A DNA stretch of 64,000 bases from Planctomycetaceae bacterium (GTDB lineage: Bacteria; Planctomycetota; Planctomycetia; Planctomycetales; Planctomycetaceae): contig PBMZ01000067.1 in NCBI GenBank assembly GCA_002722955.1, forward strand, positions 1 through 64,000, written 5' to 3'. The notes beneath the pieces are model-generated. The model did no database searches, had not been told where the DNA came from, and saw nothing but the letters and a program-made list of their open reading frames with translations. The position numbers were made by a program, and so were the translations under genes. This document shows, one piece after another, positions 29,637-40,106 of the stretch (within the stretch, counting starts at the first letter, position 1; each line of letters starts with the position of its first letter).

Positions 29637-29984
29637 GTAGCCATCACTCTCCGAGTGATGAGCCTCACCGAACAACATTGGCGGCGCTAGTGGATTGTCT
29701 AGATTAAGGATCTTCATGGAATACGGGGGTGGCTGGGGGCGAGGCTTCGAGCCCCCCAGTTGGACCAACTAGTCTGGGGCTCGAAGACTCGTCCCCAGCC
29801 ACCCCGCGATAGAAACCTTTCCCGAAATTCGGTGAAGAACCTAATCTAATCCGCGTGTGCCACTGGCTCTGCCAGTGCGACCACAATTGCACTGGCAAAG
29901 CCAGTGGCGCACAGGTTATGGCTGACAGACCACCAGTTTCATAAGCAACACCGAAAGGCTCATCACTCGGAGAGTGATGGCTAC
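29637..29984. repeat. Composite nested palindrome cluster bounded by a perfect 28-bp inverted repeat
   Basis: gtagccatcactctccgagtgatgagcc (29637-29664) / exact reverse complement (29957-29984); inner IRs 29727-29804 and 29854-29912. Confidence 0.85.
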
Positions 29985-29999
29985 ATTGGGAGCAGAGAT

Positions 30000-30887
30000 A
30001 TGTCGCGTAAGGGCGAGCAATTCGCAGGCTTGACCGTTGCCTTAGTCACGCCGTTTCGAGACGGCGCGGTCGACGAGCAAGCACTTCGTCAACTAGTCGA
30101 TTATCACGTCGAGAACGAGACCGACGTCATCAGTCCCGTCGGAACAACCGGCGAGAGTCCGACGCTTACACACGATGAGCACGAACGCGTGATCGCCATC
30201 GTGTGCGAACAAGCAGCGGGCCGCGTTAAGGTCATGGCCGGCACGGGATCGAACTCGACTGCCGAAGCGATTCGCTTGACGAAGTACGCCCAAAGCGTTG
30301 GCGCGGATGGCTCGTTGTTAGTGGCTCCGTACTACAACAAGCCAACTCAAGAAGGCTTCTATCAACACTACAAGGCCGTCGCCGAAGCCGTCGACATCCC
30401 GATCGTTGTCTACAACATCCCCGGCCGCACAGCCAAGAACATCGAAGCCGAAACGATTGCTCGCATCGGCGAGATCGACAACATCGTCGCCGTCAAAGAG
30501 TCGACAGGCTCGATGGATCAAGCGTCACAAATCTTGGCGCGCAGCGACCTCACGATTCTGTCGGGGGATGACAGCTTGACGCTTCCACTACTATCGATCG
30601 GCGGCAGTGGCGTGGTCTCGGTGGTGGGCAACATCGTCCCACGCGACGTGCAAGCCATGCTGGCCGCTTACCGCAACGACAACATGGCCGAGGCCCAAGA
30701 GTGGCATGCGAAGCTCTTCCCACTTTGCCGAGATATGTTGGGGCTGGCAACGAATCCGATCCCCGTCAAGGCAGCGATGGGAATGCTTGGCCGCGACACT
30801 GGCGAGGTCCGATTGCCAATGACGCCGCTCGACGATGCTCAAAAAGCCGCATTGCAACAAACTTTGACGGCCTACGGACTGTTGTAG
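30000..30887 (+). CDS. dapA: 4-hydroxy-tetrahydrodipicolinate synthase
   Basis: [64 protein letters not shown] Schiff-base Lys. Confidence 0.95.
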   Translation: MSRKGEQFAGLTVALVTPFRDGAVDEQALRQLVDYHVENETDVISPVGTTGESPTLTHDEHERVIAIVCEQAAGRVKVMAGTGSNSTAEAIRLTKYAQSVGADGSLLVAPYYNKPTQEGFYQHYKAVAEAVDIPIVVYNIPGRTAKNIEAETIARIGEIDNIVAVKESTGSMDQASQILARSDLTILSGDDSLTLPLLSIGGSGVVSVVGNIVPRDVQAMLAAYRNDNMAEAQEWHAKLFPLCRDMLGLATNPIPVKAAMGMLGRDTGEVRLPMTPLDDAQKAALQQTLTAYGLL

Positions 30888-31052
30888 AGCCACCCGAAAG
30901 TTGCCAAAATAGATTTGCGTAAAGCGGCCAACAACACATCGCGTACGTGAGAACGTGTTCGACCTTCTCTTGAACGCGTTCAAACGCTGATCCCCTCGAT
31001 CGCCAAAACTCATCGATTCAACCATCTCGCGGCCAGAAGACGAGGTCATTGC

Positions 31053-32405
31053 GTGGCACTATTTCGAAAATCCGCCGAAGAAGAAGAAGAGGAAGAACTG
31101 GAGCAGATACTTTTCCAGGGAGCTGTGAACGGTAAGGACGCGAACTTGGCCAAGAATGCCAAGCTAGCACGTGCCGGATTAGTTCCCGCGAAAGAACTTC
31201 TAACCGACGCTCTGCTGCGGCATTCGGAAATGCTACGCCTTGAACCGAAGGGCGAGCGTACGATTATCACGTTCTTCGTCGATGGCGTTCCGTATCCTGG
31301 TGGCCGAATGCCAGGTAAACGCGCCAACGCGATCACTCAGATGATCAAGCTGCTCTCGGGTCTGGACGTGGCCGAGCGTAGACGACCTCAAGACGGAGGC
31401 ATCAAAACCGAGTACGAAGACGTCAAGTATGTGCTGGATGTCGCCAGTCGTCCCGTGAAAACCGGTGGCGAATCGTTAACCGTCAAGGTCACGAACGTCA
31501 AAGAAGACGTCAACACACCGGACGAGTTGGGCTTTCCTGATGCTATGAAGGCTAAGATCAAATCGTGGGGCGGAGGCCGCTCGGGCTTCATTCTTACGGT
31601 CGGACCTCCCATGTCCGGCTTAACGAAGACAGCCCTTGGAGTGTTGCGTTGCATCGATGCCTACGTGCATTCCATGTACACCGTGTGCGAGCACGGAGCT
31701 CCCGATGTGATGAACGTATCGGATTTTGAGATCGAGGAAGGCACGACCGTCGGCGATACAATTCTGCGAGTTGTTCGCGCAGAGGGTGATGTCATTTGGC
31801 TCGATCCATTGAAGACAGAAGATCAAGCAAAGACCATCGTGGAGTACATGGATCAAATCACGATGGTTACGGAAATGGCCGGAAAAGACGCCGCCAGCGG
31901 AATCGGTCAGCTGTATCAGTTATTTGGCGATCCCGGTGTTGTTGCCAAAGGTCTTAAGGGCATCGTCAGCCACAAGCTGATTCGAAAGATTTGCCCCAAA
32001 TGCCGCGAGGCCTATCGCCCAAATCCCAAACTTCTCAAGCAAGTCGGCTTGCCGCCAGAGACAAAAGTCCTCTACCGCAAGCCGCGCGAGCGAGTCGACG
32101 AAAACGGAGAGGACTTGCCTCCGTGCCGACGTTGCGGCGACATCGGATTCGTCGGTCGTACGGGAATCTTCGAATACATCGAAGTCAGCGACGAGATGCG
32201 TGCCTTGATCGCTCAAGGTGCCGGGCCGATGGATTTGAAGGCTCAGGCCAAGAAAGAAGAGATGCTCAGCCTGCAAAAAGACAGCCTCCGGCTGATCGCC
32301 AAGGGCATGACATCCTTGGAAGAGTTGCAACGCGTCTTCAAACCGGCTGGCGAGGGTGGCAAGAAAAAGCGGAAAAAGAAACGCATGCGCCGCCGCCCGG
32401 AATAG
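31053..32405 (+). CDS. GspE/PilB-family secretion ATPase-like protein with degenerate Walker A
   Basis: C-terminal GspE-like region with CPKCREAYRPN...CRRCGDIGFVGRTGIFEYIEVSDEMR; P-loop position reads GPPMSGLTKT; GTG start. Confidence 0.8.
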   Translation: MALFRKSAEEEEEEELEQILFQGAVNGKDANLAKNAKLARAGLVPAKELLTDALLRHSEMLRLEPKGERTIITFFVDGVPYPGGRMPGKRANAITQMIKLLSGLDVAERRRPQDGGIKTEYEDVKYVLDVASRPVKTGGESLTVKVTNVKEDVNTPDELGFPDAMKAKIKSWGGGRSGFILTVGPPMSGLTKTALGVLRCIDAYVHSMYTVCEHGAPDVMNVSDFEIEEGTTVGDTILRVVRAEGDVIWLDPLKTEDQAKTIVEYMDQITMVTEMAGKDAASGIGQLYQLFGDPGVVAKGLKGIVSHKLIRKICPKCREAYRPNPKLLKQVGLPPETKVLYRKPRERVDENGEDLPPCRRCGDIGFVGRTGIFEYIEVSDEMRALIAQGAGPMDLKAQAKKEEMLSLQKDSLRLIAKGMTSLEELQRVFKPAGEGGKKKRKKKRMRRRPE

Positions 32406-32449
32406 ATGTTCCTTCGAGCTTCTCGCTAACAATCAGACTGCGCCCAATC

Positions 32450-33259
32450 TTAAGCCTTCTTTGCGCGCGATGCAGTGACAACCAACGCACCAACTATCAG
32501 TGTGACCGCAACGACCGCGATCTCGGACGAGTAATACTCAAGCGAGGTGCTGAGTGGACTTGTCCGCAAAGTTGGACTCTTCCCGGTGGGATTGTCGTAG
32601 ACGATGAACTCGATCGTTCTTTGAGTCGGAAGTGTTGAGACCGTCGCGTGCCGAGACTCTCGGTGCGATTCATCGGCCAAGGCGAAGTGAGAGATGCTCA
32701 ACGCGAAGTACAACGTCACCGTCACCGCAAAGGCTGCCATCGCCCTTTCGTAGCCGTCGGCATGGAACATCTCGCCCATCGACTGCAACAATTGCTGATT
32801 GGAGTTCGATTCGTTCTGAGAACGAAATCTGGTCCGACTGGAAAACCACTTTCCGCTGGTGGGCGGATTGCAAAGAGAAATAACGGCTATCGCAATCGCT
32901 CCTACGACAGCCGCCGCGCCGTATGCGTCAACCAATACGAATAACCCGGCAACGCCAATCCCGTGTATGACTAATCCATGCGTTGCGATGTTCGTTGACC
33001 TTGCCATGATTGCGATCACGACGCCCGCGATCGAGATCACGGCGGTGAGCAACGCAAGCAGTCCGAAGAACCACGAATTCAGCCGACCAATCTCCCACCG
33101 CGAGTCATCTGCCATGACCCAAACAGTCAACGTCGTCATCGCCAGCGTGAATGTGGCGAGAGCTGCGCGGTTCGGCCATCGGCGGCTACGATCACGCGGT
33201 GCCATCAGCATCAAGCTGACTCCAAACAAAGCACAAATTGCCAATGAAATGGGATTCAA
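32450..33259 (-). CDS. Hypothetical multi-pass membrane protein
   Basis: 269-aa ORF with several hydrophobic segments. Confidence 0.6.
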   Translation of the reverse strand: MNPISLAICALFGVSLMLMAPRDRSRRWPNRAALATFTLAMTTLTVWVMADDSRWEIGRLNSWFFGLLALLTAVISIAGVVIAIMARSTNIATHGLVIHGIGVAGLFVLVDAYGAAAVVGAIAIAVISLCNPPTSGKWFSSRTRFRSQNESNSNQQLLQSMGEMFHADGYERAMAAFAVTVTLYFALSISHFALADESHRESRHATVSTLPTQRTIEFIVYDNPTGKSPTLRTSPLSTSLEYYSSEIAVVAVTLIVGALVVTASRAKKA

Positions 33260-33280
33260 TGATTTCTTTGCTAAAGCAGG

Positions 33281-34135
33281 CTATGTAGTCGGCATCAAAC
33301 CGAACTTGGTCAGGTCGGCATTGATCCGAAAACCGATCGTCCTCAATGGGAAAAGCAGAACCATCAAAACAAGTGAATGACAAGCCGTGCCCGCAGCGTA
33401 CCACCAATCGGGATACAACAATGGAATGCCTGCGGCGGCGGCCACCAAATAGCCACAAGGGCAAATCAGCAACAGTAGCGGAAGGAAAATCATCGACCGT
33501 CCCATCACGGCCGCCAAACTGCAAATAGTACATGCAGTGAAAGCGCAAGCGAATAAAAGCACATGAACAAGTATTTGCAGCGTAGGCGATGAACCGTACA
33601 CACTGACCGGTATCGTTGCGACGATTACCAGCGCTGAAATGGCAACGATCACGAACACCGCAAGCACAACAACAGGGTTTCCGCTGAATCCGGTCTTGGG
33701 TTGCCCAACGTCAACTCGAATTTCCAAGTGAAAGGCTCGCCGCAAAACGGAGAATAGAAACACCTGAAGCAAAGCCAAACAGACGCCTCCCAACACGGTT
33801 TGCCGAATCAACATTTCGGGTATGCCAATGATCCAAGCCTGACACACAACCATACACGCCATTGCGGCAGGTACGAGCGAAACACGGAGTGCGGCGGGAA
33901 GACAATTCATCACTGTCAGGAAACCAGCATACGACAAGATCGTGGCAGAAAGACTCATCAAAAGCAACATGCTAATCGGGGAATTCGTAACGACCACGTA
34001 CACTGCATGTATGGCAAACTGCTCTTGATGGCTCGCAATCGTTTGCATCAATTGCCACGAAACAGCGGCAAAGGAAATACTCCAAATCGCGAAAGCAATG
34101 GCGACGCCAACGATCGGTTGCTGTGACGTCTTCAT
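33281..34135 (-). CDS. Hypothetical multi-pass membrane protein
   Basis: 284-aa ORF with about seven hydrophobic segments, tandem with the previous gene. Confidence 0.6.
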   Translation of the reverse strand: MKTSQQPIVGVAIAFAIWSISFAAVSWQLMQTIASHQEQFAIHAVYVVVTNSPISMLLLMSLSATILSYAGFLTVMNCLPAALRVSLVPAAMACMVVCQAWIIGIPEMLIRQTVLGGVCLALLQVFLFSVLRRAFHLEIRVDVGQPKTGFSGNPVVVLAVFVIVAISALVIVATIPVSVYGSSPTLQILVHVLLFACAFTACTICSLAAVMGRSMIFLPLLLLICPCGYLVAAAAGIPLLYPDWWYAAGTACHSLVLMVLLFPLRTIGFRINADLTKFGLMPTT

Positions 34136-34149
34136 GAGTTGCTCTTATC

Positions 34150-35280
34150 TCAATAGCGCTTCAAAACTCGTTCTGCGTTCTTCTGCGATTCCACCTTAAT
34201 CTTTTTCAACAGCATGTCAATCACATCATCAGTCGTGATCCCTTCACTATCCGCATGAAAGGTGGTGACGATCCGGTGTCTAAGCACAGGGTGAGCAATG
34301 GCGCGGATGTCTTGAGCCATCACGTGGAAACGGCCCTCCAAGACGGCTCGCGCTTTGGCGCCGATGATTAAGTACTGGCCTGCTCGAGGTCCGGCCCCCC
34401 AAGAAATGTACTGTTTGATGAATTCGGGGGCATCCTCTTCATTCGGCCGAGTTGCTCGGACCAGATCGCGAGCGTAAATGAAAATGTGCTCGGCAACCGG
34501 CACGTTCCGGACGACTTCCTGCAAAGCCAAGATCTGTCGATCCGTCAGAGCAGTCACTAGCTCGGGCTCTTCCGAGCCAGTCGTTTGCTTAAGGATCAGC
34601 AATTCTTCCGCGGCTGTCGGATACTTGACCACTGTATTGAACATGAACCGGTCAAGCTGTGCTTCGGGCAAGGGGTAAGTTCCTTCTTGCTCGATCGGGT
34701 TTTGCGTCGCCAGCACAAAGAACGGTTGCGGCAATCGGTAAGTGCTTGAGCCCACCGTTACGTGCCGCTCTTGCATGGCTTCCAACAAAGCGGCCTGCGT
34801 CTTCGGTGGCGTCCTGTTGATTTCGTCCGCCAGCAAAATGTTCGTGAAGATCGGTCCTTGCATAAATTGAAACGACCGCATCCCCGTCTCCGGGTCGTCT
34901 TGCAAGACATCCGTCCCGGTAATATCCGATGGCATCAAGTCGGGCGTAAATTGAATCCGCCGAAACGAAAGATGCAAGATTCTCGCCACCGTGCTGACTA
35001 GCATCGTTTTCGCCAGCCCAGGAACTCCTACCAGCAAGCAGTGTCCGCGGCTGAACATGGCGATCAAGATCTGGTCGACAATATCTTGCTGACCAATGAT
35101 GACTTTGCCGATTTCTTCGCGCAGCCGCGCATATGCGGTGGCCAAACCGCGAATGGCCATCGTTTCGCGTTCACGCGGATCCAACGGTTCGTCGGCGGGC
35201 TCATCGATCGGCTGTTCGACTTCGGCGCTTTCGTCAAGGGCTTCGTTGTCGATGTCTTCTTGATCCAGATCTTCGCTCAT
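34150..35280 (-). CDS. MoxR-family AAA ATPase
   Basis: [18 protein letters not shown] Walker [24 protein letters not shown]; start MSEDLDQED preferred because the upstream extension lies in a palindromic repeat. Confidence 0.93.
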   Translation of the reverse strand: MSEDLDQEDIDNEALDESAEVEQPIDEPADEPLDPRERETMAIRGLATAYARLREEIGKVIIGQQDIVDQILIAMFSRGHCLLVGVPGLAKTMLVSTVARILHLSFRRIQFTPDLMPSDITGTDVLQDDPETGMRSFQFMQGPIFTNILLADEINRTPPKTQAALLEAMQERHVTVGSSTYRLPQPFFVLATQNPIEQEGTYPLPEAQLDRFMFNTVVKYPTAAEELLILKQTTGSEEPELVTALTDRQILALQEVVRNVPVAEHIFIYARDLVRATRPNEEDAPEFIKQYISWGAGPRAGQYLIIGAKARAVLEGRFHVMAQDIRAIAHPVLRHRIVTTFHADSEGITTDDVIDMLLKKIKVESQKNAERVLKRY

Positions 35281-35315
35281 TAGCACTCGTCTTTGAAGTT
35301 GTGATTCCTTGCCTG

Positions 35316-35415
35316 GTAACCCGAAGCGTGAGCGAGGGATGCTCATTCGTGTTCGTCAACGAATCGCTATGCTCTCGAACACGTGTTAGCGTCCCTCGCT
35401 CACGCTTCGGGTTAC
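35316..35415. repeat. Palindromic repeat with perfect 24-bp arms
   Basis: gtaacccgaagcgtgagcgaggga (35316-35339) / tccctcgctcacgcttcgggttac (35392-35415). Confidence 0.88.
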
Positions 35416-35538
35416 TGTATCACTTTCACGAATCTTTATGGCCACGAATGGCGGTCAGCATTGAGTGTTGGCCCGTTCGGTTTATGATGAACTTCATCGT
35501 ACCCAACGCGACAGTCAAGGAACAGGAAACTCACTGCT

Positions 35539-36366
35539 ATGGATCAACAGTCGTCAGAAGTTGACTTCTTGGTGTTTGATGTCGAGTGTGTTGCCGACGG
35601 CGATTTGATCTCGAAGGTTCGCTACCCGAAACTCGAGCTAACTCCAGAAGCCGCCATTGCTCAATATCGAGCCGAATTGGTCGAACGTTTAGGCGAGGGC
35701 AGGGACTTCATCCCGGCGACTTTCATGCTGCCGATTTCCGTGGCCATCGCCAAGGTAAGTTCGAGTTACGAATTGCTGGACTTGATCGTCTTAGACGAAC
35801 CCGAGTTCCGGCCACACGTCATTGCCAAGAAGTTCTGGCAAGGCTGGCATCATTACAAGAGACCAACATTCGTCACCTTCAACGGCCGAGGCTACGACTT
35901 GCCGGTTTTGGAACTGGCCGCCTATCGGTACGGCTTCAGCGTCCCCGCTTGGTTCAACGTCGAAGCTCGCTCGTACGAGCAGACTCGGAACCGATACAAC
36001 ATCGATGCACACATTGACTTGCTGGACTTGTTTTCGAATTACGGAGCCATGCGCGTCAACGGTGGCTTAAACTTATTGGCGAACATCATCGGAAAGCCGG
36101 GCAAGACCGGCATTGACGGATCTCAAGTACAAGACATGTATGACGCCGGTAAAGTCAGCGAGATCAACGACTACTGCCGCTGCGATGTTCTTGACACGTA
36201 CTTCGTCTTTCTGCGCAGTCGGGTCATGCTCGGCAAGCTAGAGCTAGTCGAAGAACAAAGAATCGTCGCCTCCACAAAGAAATGGCTTGAGGAGCGAGTC
36301 GAAGAGAGCACAGCGTACGCTCATTATCTTGAACACTGGGGAGATTGGACGGCTCCAGAGTTCTAA
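35539..36366 (+). CDS. Predicted 3'-5' exonuclease, PolB-like DEDD fold
   Basis: [54 protein letters not shown]. Confidence 0.85.
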   Translation: MDQQSSEVDFLVFDVECVADGDLISKVRYPKLELTPEAAIAQYRAELVERLGEGRDFIPATFMLPISVAIAKVSSSYELLDLIVLDEPEFRPHVIAKKFWQGWHHYKRPTFVTFNGRGYDLPVLELAAYRYGFSVPAWFNVEARSYEQTRNRYNIDAHIDLLDLFSNYGAMRVNGGLNLLANIIGKPGKTGIDGSQVQDMYDAGKVSEINDYCRCDVLDTYFVFLRSRVMLGKLELVEEQRIVASTKKWLEERVEESTAYAHYLEHWGDWTAPEF

Positions 36367-36420
36367 AGCGGCACAGCCACGACGCAAAGGCATTCGTGGC
36401 TGCGACGAAGAGGATGACTC

Positions 36421-36795
36421 ATGACAGACGAACCAAAACTCAACTGGCTGCGCATTATCTTTCGCAACAATCTGCCGCTGCAGAATGAGATGACTTTATA
36501 TGTCTTCGTCTGTGTGCTGGATATCTTTATGACCTACGTGTTGCTTTACATGTTGCGTGGTCAAGGTGGAGCTATCGCGACCGAATCGAACCCTGTTGCG
36601 CGTTATTTCTATGTGAACTGGGGATTCAATGGAATAATCTACTTCAAGATGGGCATGGTCGCCTTCGTGTGCGTCTTGGCTCAGATCATTGCCCAGTATC
36701 GCATGACCACCGCGAAACTGTTGCTGAACGCGGGAAAGCTGATCGTGGGGGGTGTCGTGATCTACTCGATCTCGTTGCTGGTGCGGAATCTATAA
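36421..36795 (+). CDS. Small membrane protein (DUF5658-like)
   Basis: LDIFMTYVLLYM ... ESNPVARYFY; hydrophobic. Confidence 0.6.
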   Translation: MTDEPKLNWLRIIFRNNLPLQNEMTLYVFVCVLDIFMTYVLLYMLRGQGGAIATESNPVARYFYVNWGFNGIIYFKMGMVAFVCVLAQIIAQYRMTTAKLLLNAGKLIVGGVVIYSISLLVRNL

Positions 36796-36814
36796 GCATC
36801 GCGCAAAAAGAAAT

Positions 36815-36877
36815 CGTTTAACCCGCAGCCAGAGGCGAGGCAATTAGCGTGCTCCTTGCCTTCGGCTACGGGTTAAA
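36815..36877. repeat. Palindromic repeat, 'cgtttaacccg-agccgaggcg' family
   Basis: cgtttaacccgcagccagaggcgagg / ccttgccttcggctacgggttaaa imperfect inverted arms; relatives at 28452, 53150, 55246. Confidence 0.65.
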
Positions 36878-36905
36878 AGATGTTGTAGTCAGATGACTTC
36901 AGCGA

Positions 36906-38495
36906 CTACTGCTTCACATCGTAGGCCAGCAGAACATCGTGGTCTCGCAAGAACAACTTGCCACCGGCGATGACTGGGTGAGCCCACGTCTTGTCGCCGC
37001 TTTGGTTCGGTTGTCGAAATCGGCCTTTCTCGCGATAGGCGGATGGATTGGCTTCGATCAAAGCGATGGGGCCTTGTTCGCTTCGTAGGTAGATGTGCCC
37101 GTCAGCGAAGGTCACAGCACCCTTTCCAACCGAGCGGTTTTGCCAAGCGATTCGACCACTCCGCAGTTCGATACAAGTCATCACGCCAGGGTCATTCGAT
37201 CCGTAAAGATAACCATCAACGACCACCATGCCGCCGTGATGATTCTTCATATCGTCGGTGTGATACACTTGCTGAGCTTGTGTTCGAGAATTCGACGAGC
37301 GAAGCGACAGCAACGTGCCACCCGTGCCGTAACCACTCGCACTGAAAACCGTGTCTCGGAAGAACAACGGAGCCGAGCAATTCGCTGTTCCGTTCGCCGA
37401 CGAAGCGTTGCCCCACAATGGCTCACCATCGCTGGCTCGAACACCGATGACGGCAGAACTGGTAAATGTCACATACTGCTTGACGCCGCCGACGTTGGCG
37501 ATGATTGGCGAAGAGTAGCTGGCTTTGTGATTGCCAGGAACTTGAGACCTCCAGATGAGGCTTCCGCTGTCTTTGTCCAAAGCAACCATCGTGCCACGGC
37601 TTCCGCCAGGAGTGCAGATGACTTTGTTTCCGTCGACCAGTACGGATTCAGAGATCCCCCAGCCGATGTTGCTTCCTTGGAACTCTTGCAAGATATTCTT
37701 TTGCCACAGAATGTCGCCGCTTTCGGCGTTCAGGCAAATCAAATCACCATGGCCACCGAGCGTATAGACCTTGCCGTCGACGATCGCTGGTGTGCTTCGT
37801 GGACCATCGCCAACGTTTAACTTGCCACGACCGCTGGCGTATTCTTTCGTCCAAGCTATCTGGCCATTGTCAGCTTGAATTGCGACAACGACTTCTCGCG
37901 AGCCCAACAAGCCCATCGTGTAGAGCATTCCGTTAGCCATCGAAACCGTCGAATACCCCTTGCCCATTCCCCGGGCCGTCCAAGCAAGGCGCGGGCCGTT
38001 GTTGGACCAGGACTTCAACAAGCCGCGTTCCGTCGAGATGTTATCCCGATTCGGGCCTCGGAATTGAGACCACTCGGACTGAGACGATCCCGTACGATTC
38101 GAATTCGTCCGCGGACTTGGCGACGAAGGCGTTGTGTTCGTCGTCTTTGGCGGTTTCGGCTCTGGATTCGGTGTCGTTTTGGGCGAGGGCTTCGGTGTCG
38201 GCGCCGAATCTGATGTCGCGCGGATTCGGGTGACTAACCCCGAGCTTGACGTGAAGATGGTCACCTGTTGACCGGCCTTCAGTCGCCGAACGTTTGACGT
38301 CTTGCCATCCAAGCTAACTTTCACCGATCGTGGCAAGCGGAAGCTCTTATTGACCTTCGAGGATTTGCCTTGAACAGAAATCCGTGACGAAGAAACTGAC
38401 TTCACCACGCCACTGAAGATACCGGCTACAAGAACGGACGGAATCAAACAAGTTGCCACGACTGCAGCTAAAGCGCCAAGAATTCGATGCTTCAT
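36906..38495 (-). CDS. Secreted PQQ-binding-like beta-propeller protein
   Basis: SEWSQFRGPNRDNISTERGLLKSW; repeated propeller blades (VDGKVYTLGGHGDLICLNAESGDILWQKNI); Pro/Thr/Ser linker. Confidence 0.88.
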   Translation of the reverse strand: MKHRILGALAAVVATCLIPSVLVAGIFSGVVKSVSSSRISVQGKSSKVNKSFRLPRSVKVSLDGKTSNVRRLKAGQQVTIFTSSSGLVTRIRATSDSAPTPKPSPKTTPNPEPKPPKTTNTTPSSPSPRTNSNRTGSSQSEWSQFRGPNRDNISTERGLLKSWSNNGPRLAWTARGMGKGYSTVSMANGMLYTMGLLGSREVVVAIQADNGQIAWTKEYASGRGKLNVGDGPRSTPAIVDGKVYTLGGHGDLICLNAESGDILWQKNILQEFQGSNIGWGISESVLVDGNKVICTPGGSRGTMVALDKDSGSLIWRSQVPGNHKASYSSPIIANVGGVKQYVTFTSSAVIGVRASDGEPLWGNASSANGTANCSAPLFFRDTVFSASGYGTGGTLLSLRSSNSRTQAQQVYHTDDMKNHHGGMVVVDGYLYGSNDPGVMTCIELRSGRIAWQNRSVGKGAVTFADGHIYLRSEQGPIALIEANPSAYREKGRFRQPNQSGDKTWAHPVIAGGKLFLRDHDVLLAYDVKQ

Positions 38496-38651
38496 TTTCA
38501 AGACCTTTACGAGCGCCCGCAAGAAAGGAAGTTGGTGGGATAGAGTGACTTGCGTCACGAGGAATGAACGAATCGGCATAACGCGACTCGTTGTCAGGTG
38601 TGCCTAGTCAATATCGCATTTGCTGGGTAATGCAGCAATCCGGGTTGGCAA

Positions 38652-39035
38652 TTACGGTGGCACCGAAGATTCCGCCGCGTTGAATTTGAACTCCCACGCA
38701 TCGTCAGATTGCCGTATCAACTGCGCGGTTCCTTCGAGCTTTTTGCCTTGAAGTACGGTCTGAATCGTATCGATTTCGTTGGTCTGGTACTCGAACTGAC
38801 CGCTGTCCCATTGAGTTACGCACCCGCGATCGCCGCTGACGGGGCCTTCGTAGTCCAAGTAGAGCTTGCGGTGTGCGGGCAATGCTTCGGCCGCAATCGT
38901 TGAACCAGTATCGGGTTCCGTCATCAGCCGCCAAGTTCTTAGCGACTCGGGCTCTTCCAACAAGAAGTCCCAATGCAGCATCGGATGGTCATGAGTCAGG
39001 ACAACGAATCTCGGCACGGGATCTCTCAGGTGCAA
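38652..39035 (-). CDS. Stand-alone DNA polymerase/ligase N-terminal-like (LigD 3'-phosphoesterase) domain protein
   Basis: PRFVVLTHDHPMLHWDFLLEEPESLRTWRL ... RKLYLDYEGPVSGDRGCVTQWD; TTG start. Confidence 0.75.
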   Translation of the reverse strand: MHLRDPVPRFVVLTHDHPMLHWDFLLEEPESLRTWRLMTEPDTGSTIAAEALPAHRKLYLDYEGPVSGDRGCVTQWDSGQFEYQTNEIDTIQTVLQGKKLEGTAQLIRQSDDAWEFKFNAAESSVPP

Positions 39036-40106
39036 TCACATGTCAATTAACGGCCGCGGCGTGAATCCTATGACAATGAATGCCAACGTCAACCAGCCGA
39101 GAATGATGCGCCATGAACCTAACGGTACGGAATCGTCGGCGGTCGGAGGATGTCTAGTTCCCATTAGGCACAAAAGTCCCAGCATCAACAAATAAGTGAT
39201 CTCTTTATAATAGATCATCGCCGAGATCGCCGAAACGACGAGCAACAGGGCGACGACATGTGCGCGCTTACCGATCAGCGTGTAAAGGATATGGCCGCCA
39301 TCAAGTTGACCGACGGGAATCAAATTCAAAGCCGTGACGAAAATTCCCACCCAACCCGCAAACAACACGGGATTGATGATGACATCATGGTTTTCTGGAA
39401 GAGGACCGTGGCGAAATTGCACGAGCCATTGAATGATCAAGGGGTCGCCGAACACTGTTCCTTTTGGGTCAAGCTCCATGACACGTGTGTCTTGAATACC
39501 CAAGTAACAACAAGGTATCGCGATGACCAATCCAGCCAAGGGACCGGAAATGGCAATATCAAAAAGTGCCTTCCGATCAGCGATTCCCGACTGCTGCACG
39601 ATCACGGCTCCCATGGTTCCGAACAGATTCGGCATAGGAATGAAAATCGGCAAGGTCGCGGGAACTCCATATCGACGCGCTTGTAAGTAATGGCCGAACT
39701 CGTGAAACAACAAAATCAGCATCACACAGCCCGCGTAAGTAAAGCCGGCTTTGAGCTGAAGAGATTCGGGAGTCGGATTAACTCGATCCCAGTTTTCGGG
39801 GGGATCCGCCGTGCCCGTTCCCATCATGAACGTTGTTCCGCACGTTGCGATAAACAGGAAGATCGCCCAGTTCTTGAGCCGTCGCATTCGTTTTTCGTAA
39901 CGCTGATTGATGTCCTCAAAGACGACGGGTGGCAGCTCCTCGCCAAATAATAATTGGGCATGTTGCGCGTCCAATTCGTCGAGCTCATCCGAATCGGATG
40001 GCTCGACACCGTCAGCTTGAGCTGTTTCCTCGTCCGGCGTTGGAGGTGAATCTTGCTCATCTGGCGAAGAATTCGGGAACTCAGATTGGTCTTCGGGTGT
40101 CTGCAT
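39036..40106 (-). CDS. Site-2 protease family (M50) membrane metalloprotease
   Basis: LLFHEFGHYLQARRYG (HExxH); NLIPVGQLDGGHILY. Confidence 0.9.
   Translation of the reverse strand: MQTPEDQSEFPNSSPDEQDSPPTPDEETAQADGVEPSDSDELDELDAQHAQLLFGEELPPVVFEDINQRYEKRMRRLKNWAIFLFIATCGTTFMMGTGTADPPENWDRVNPTPESLQLKAGFTYAGCVMLILLFHEFGHYLQARRYGVPATLPIFIPMPNLFGTMGAVIVQQSGIADRKALFDIAISGPLAGLVIAIPCCYLGIQDTRVMELDPKGTVFGDPLIIQWLVQFRHGPLPENHDVIINPVLFAGWVGIFVTALNLIPVGQLDGGHILYTLIGKRAHVVALLLVVSAISAMIYYKEITYLLMLGLLCLMGTRHPPTADDSVPLGSWRIILGWLTLAFIVIGFTPRPLIDM

Noticed and set aside
29637-29984. Lysine riboswitch upstream of dapA
   Set aside because: The structure consists of simple inverted repeats shared with other loci (window start) and shows no recognisable lysine-riboswitch core.
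36906-38495. PQQ-dependent alcohol dehydrogenase
   Set aside because: Only generic PQQ-like propeller blades with an N-terminal DUF-like region; no specific catalytic motif supports enzyme assignment.
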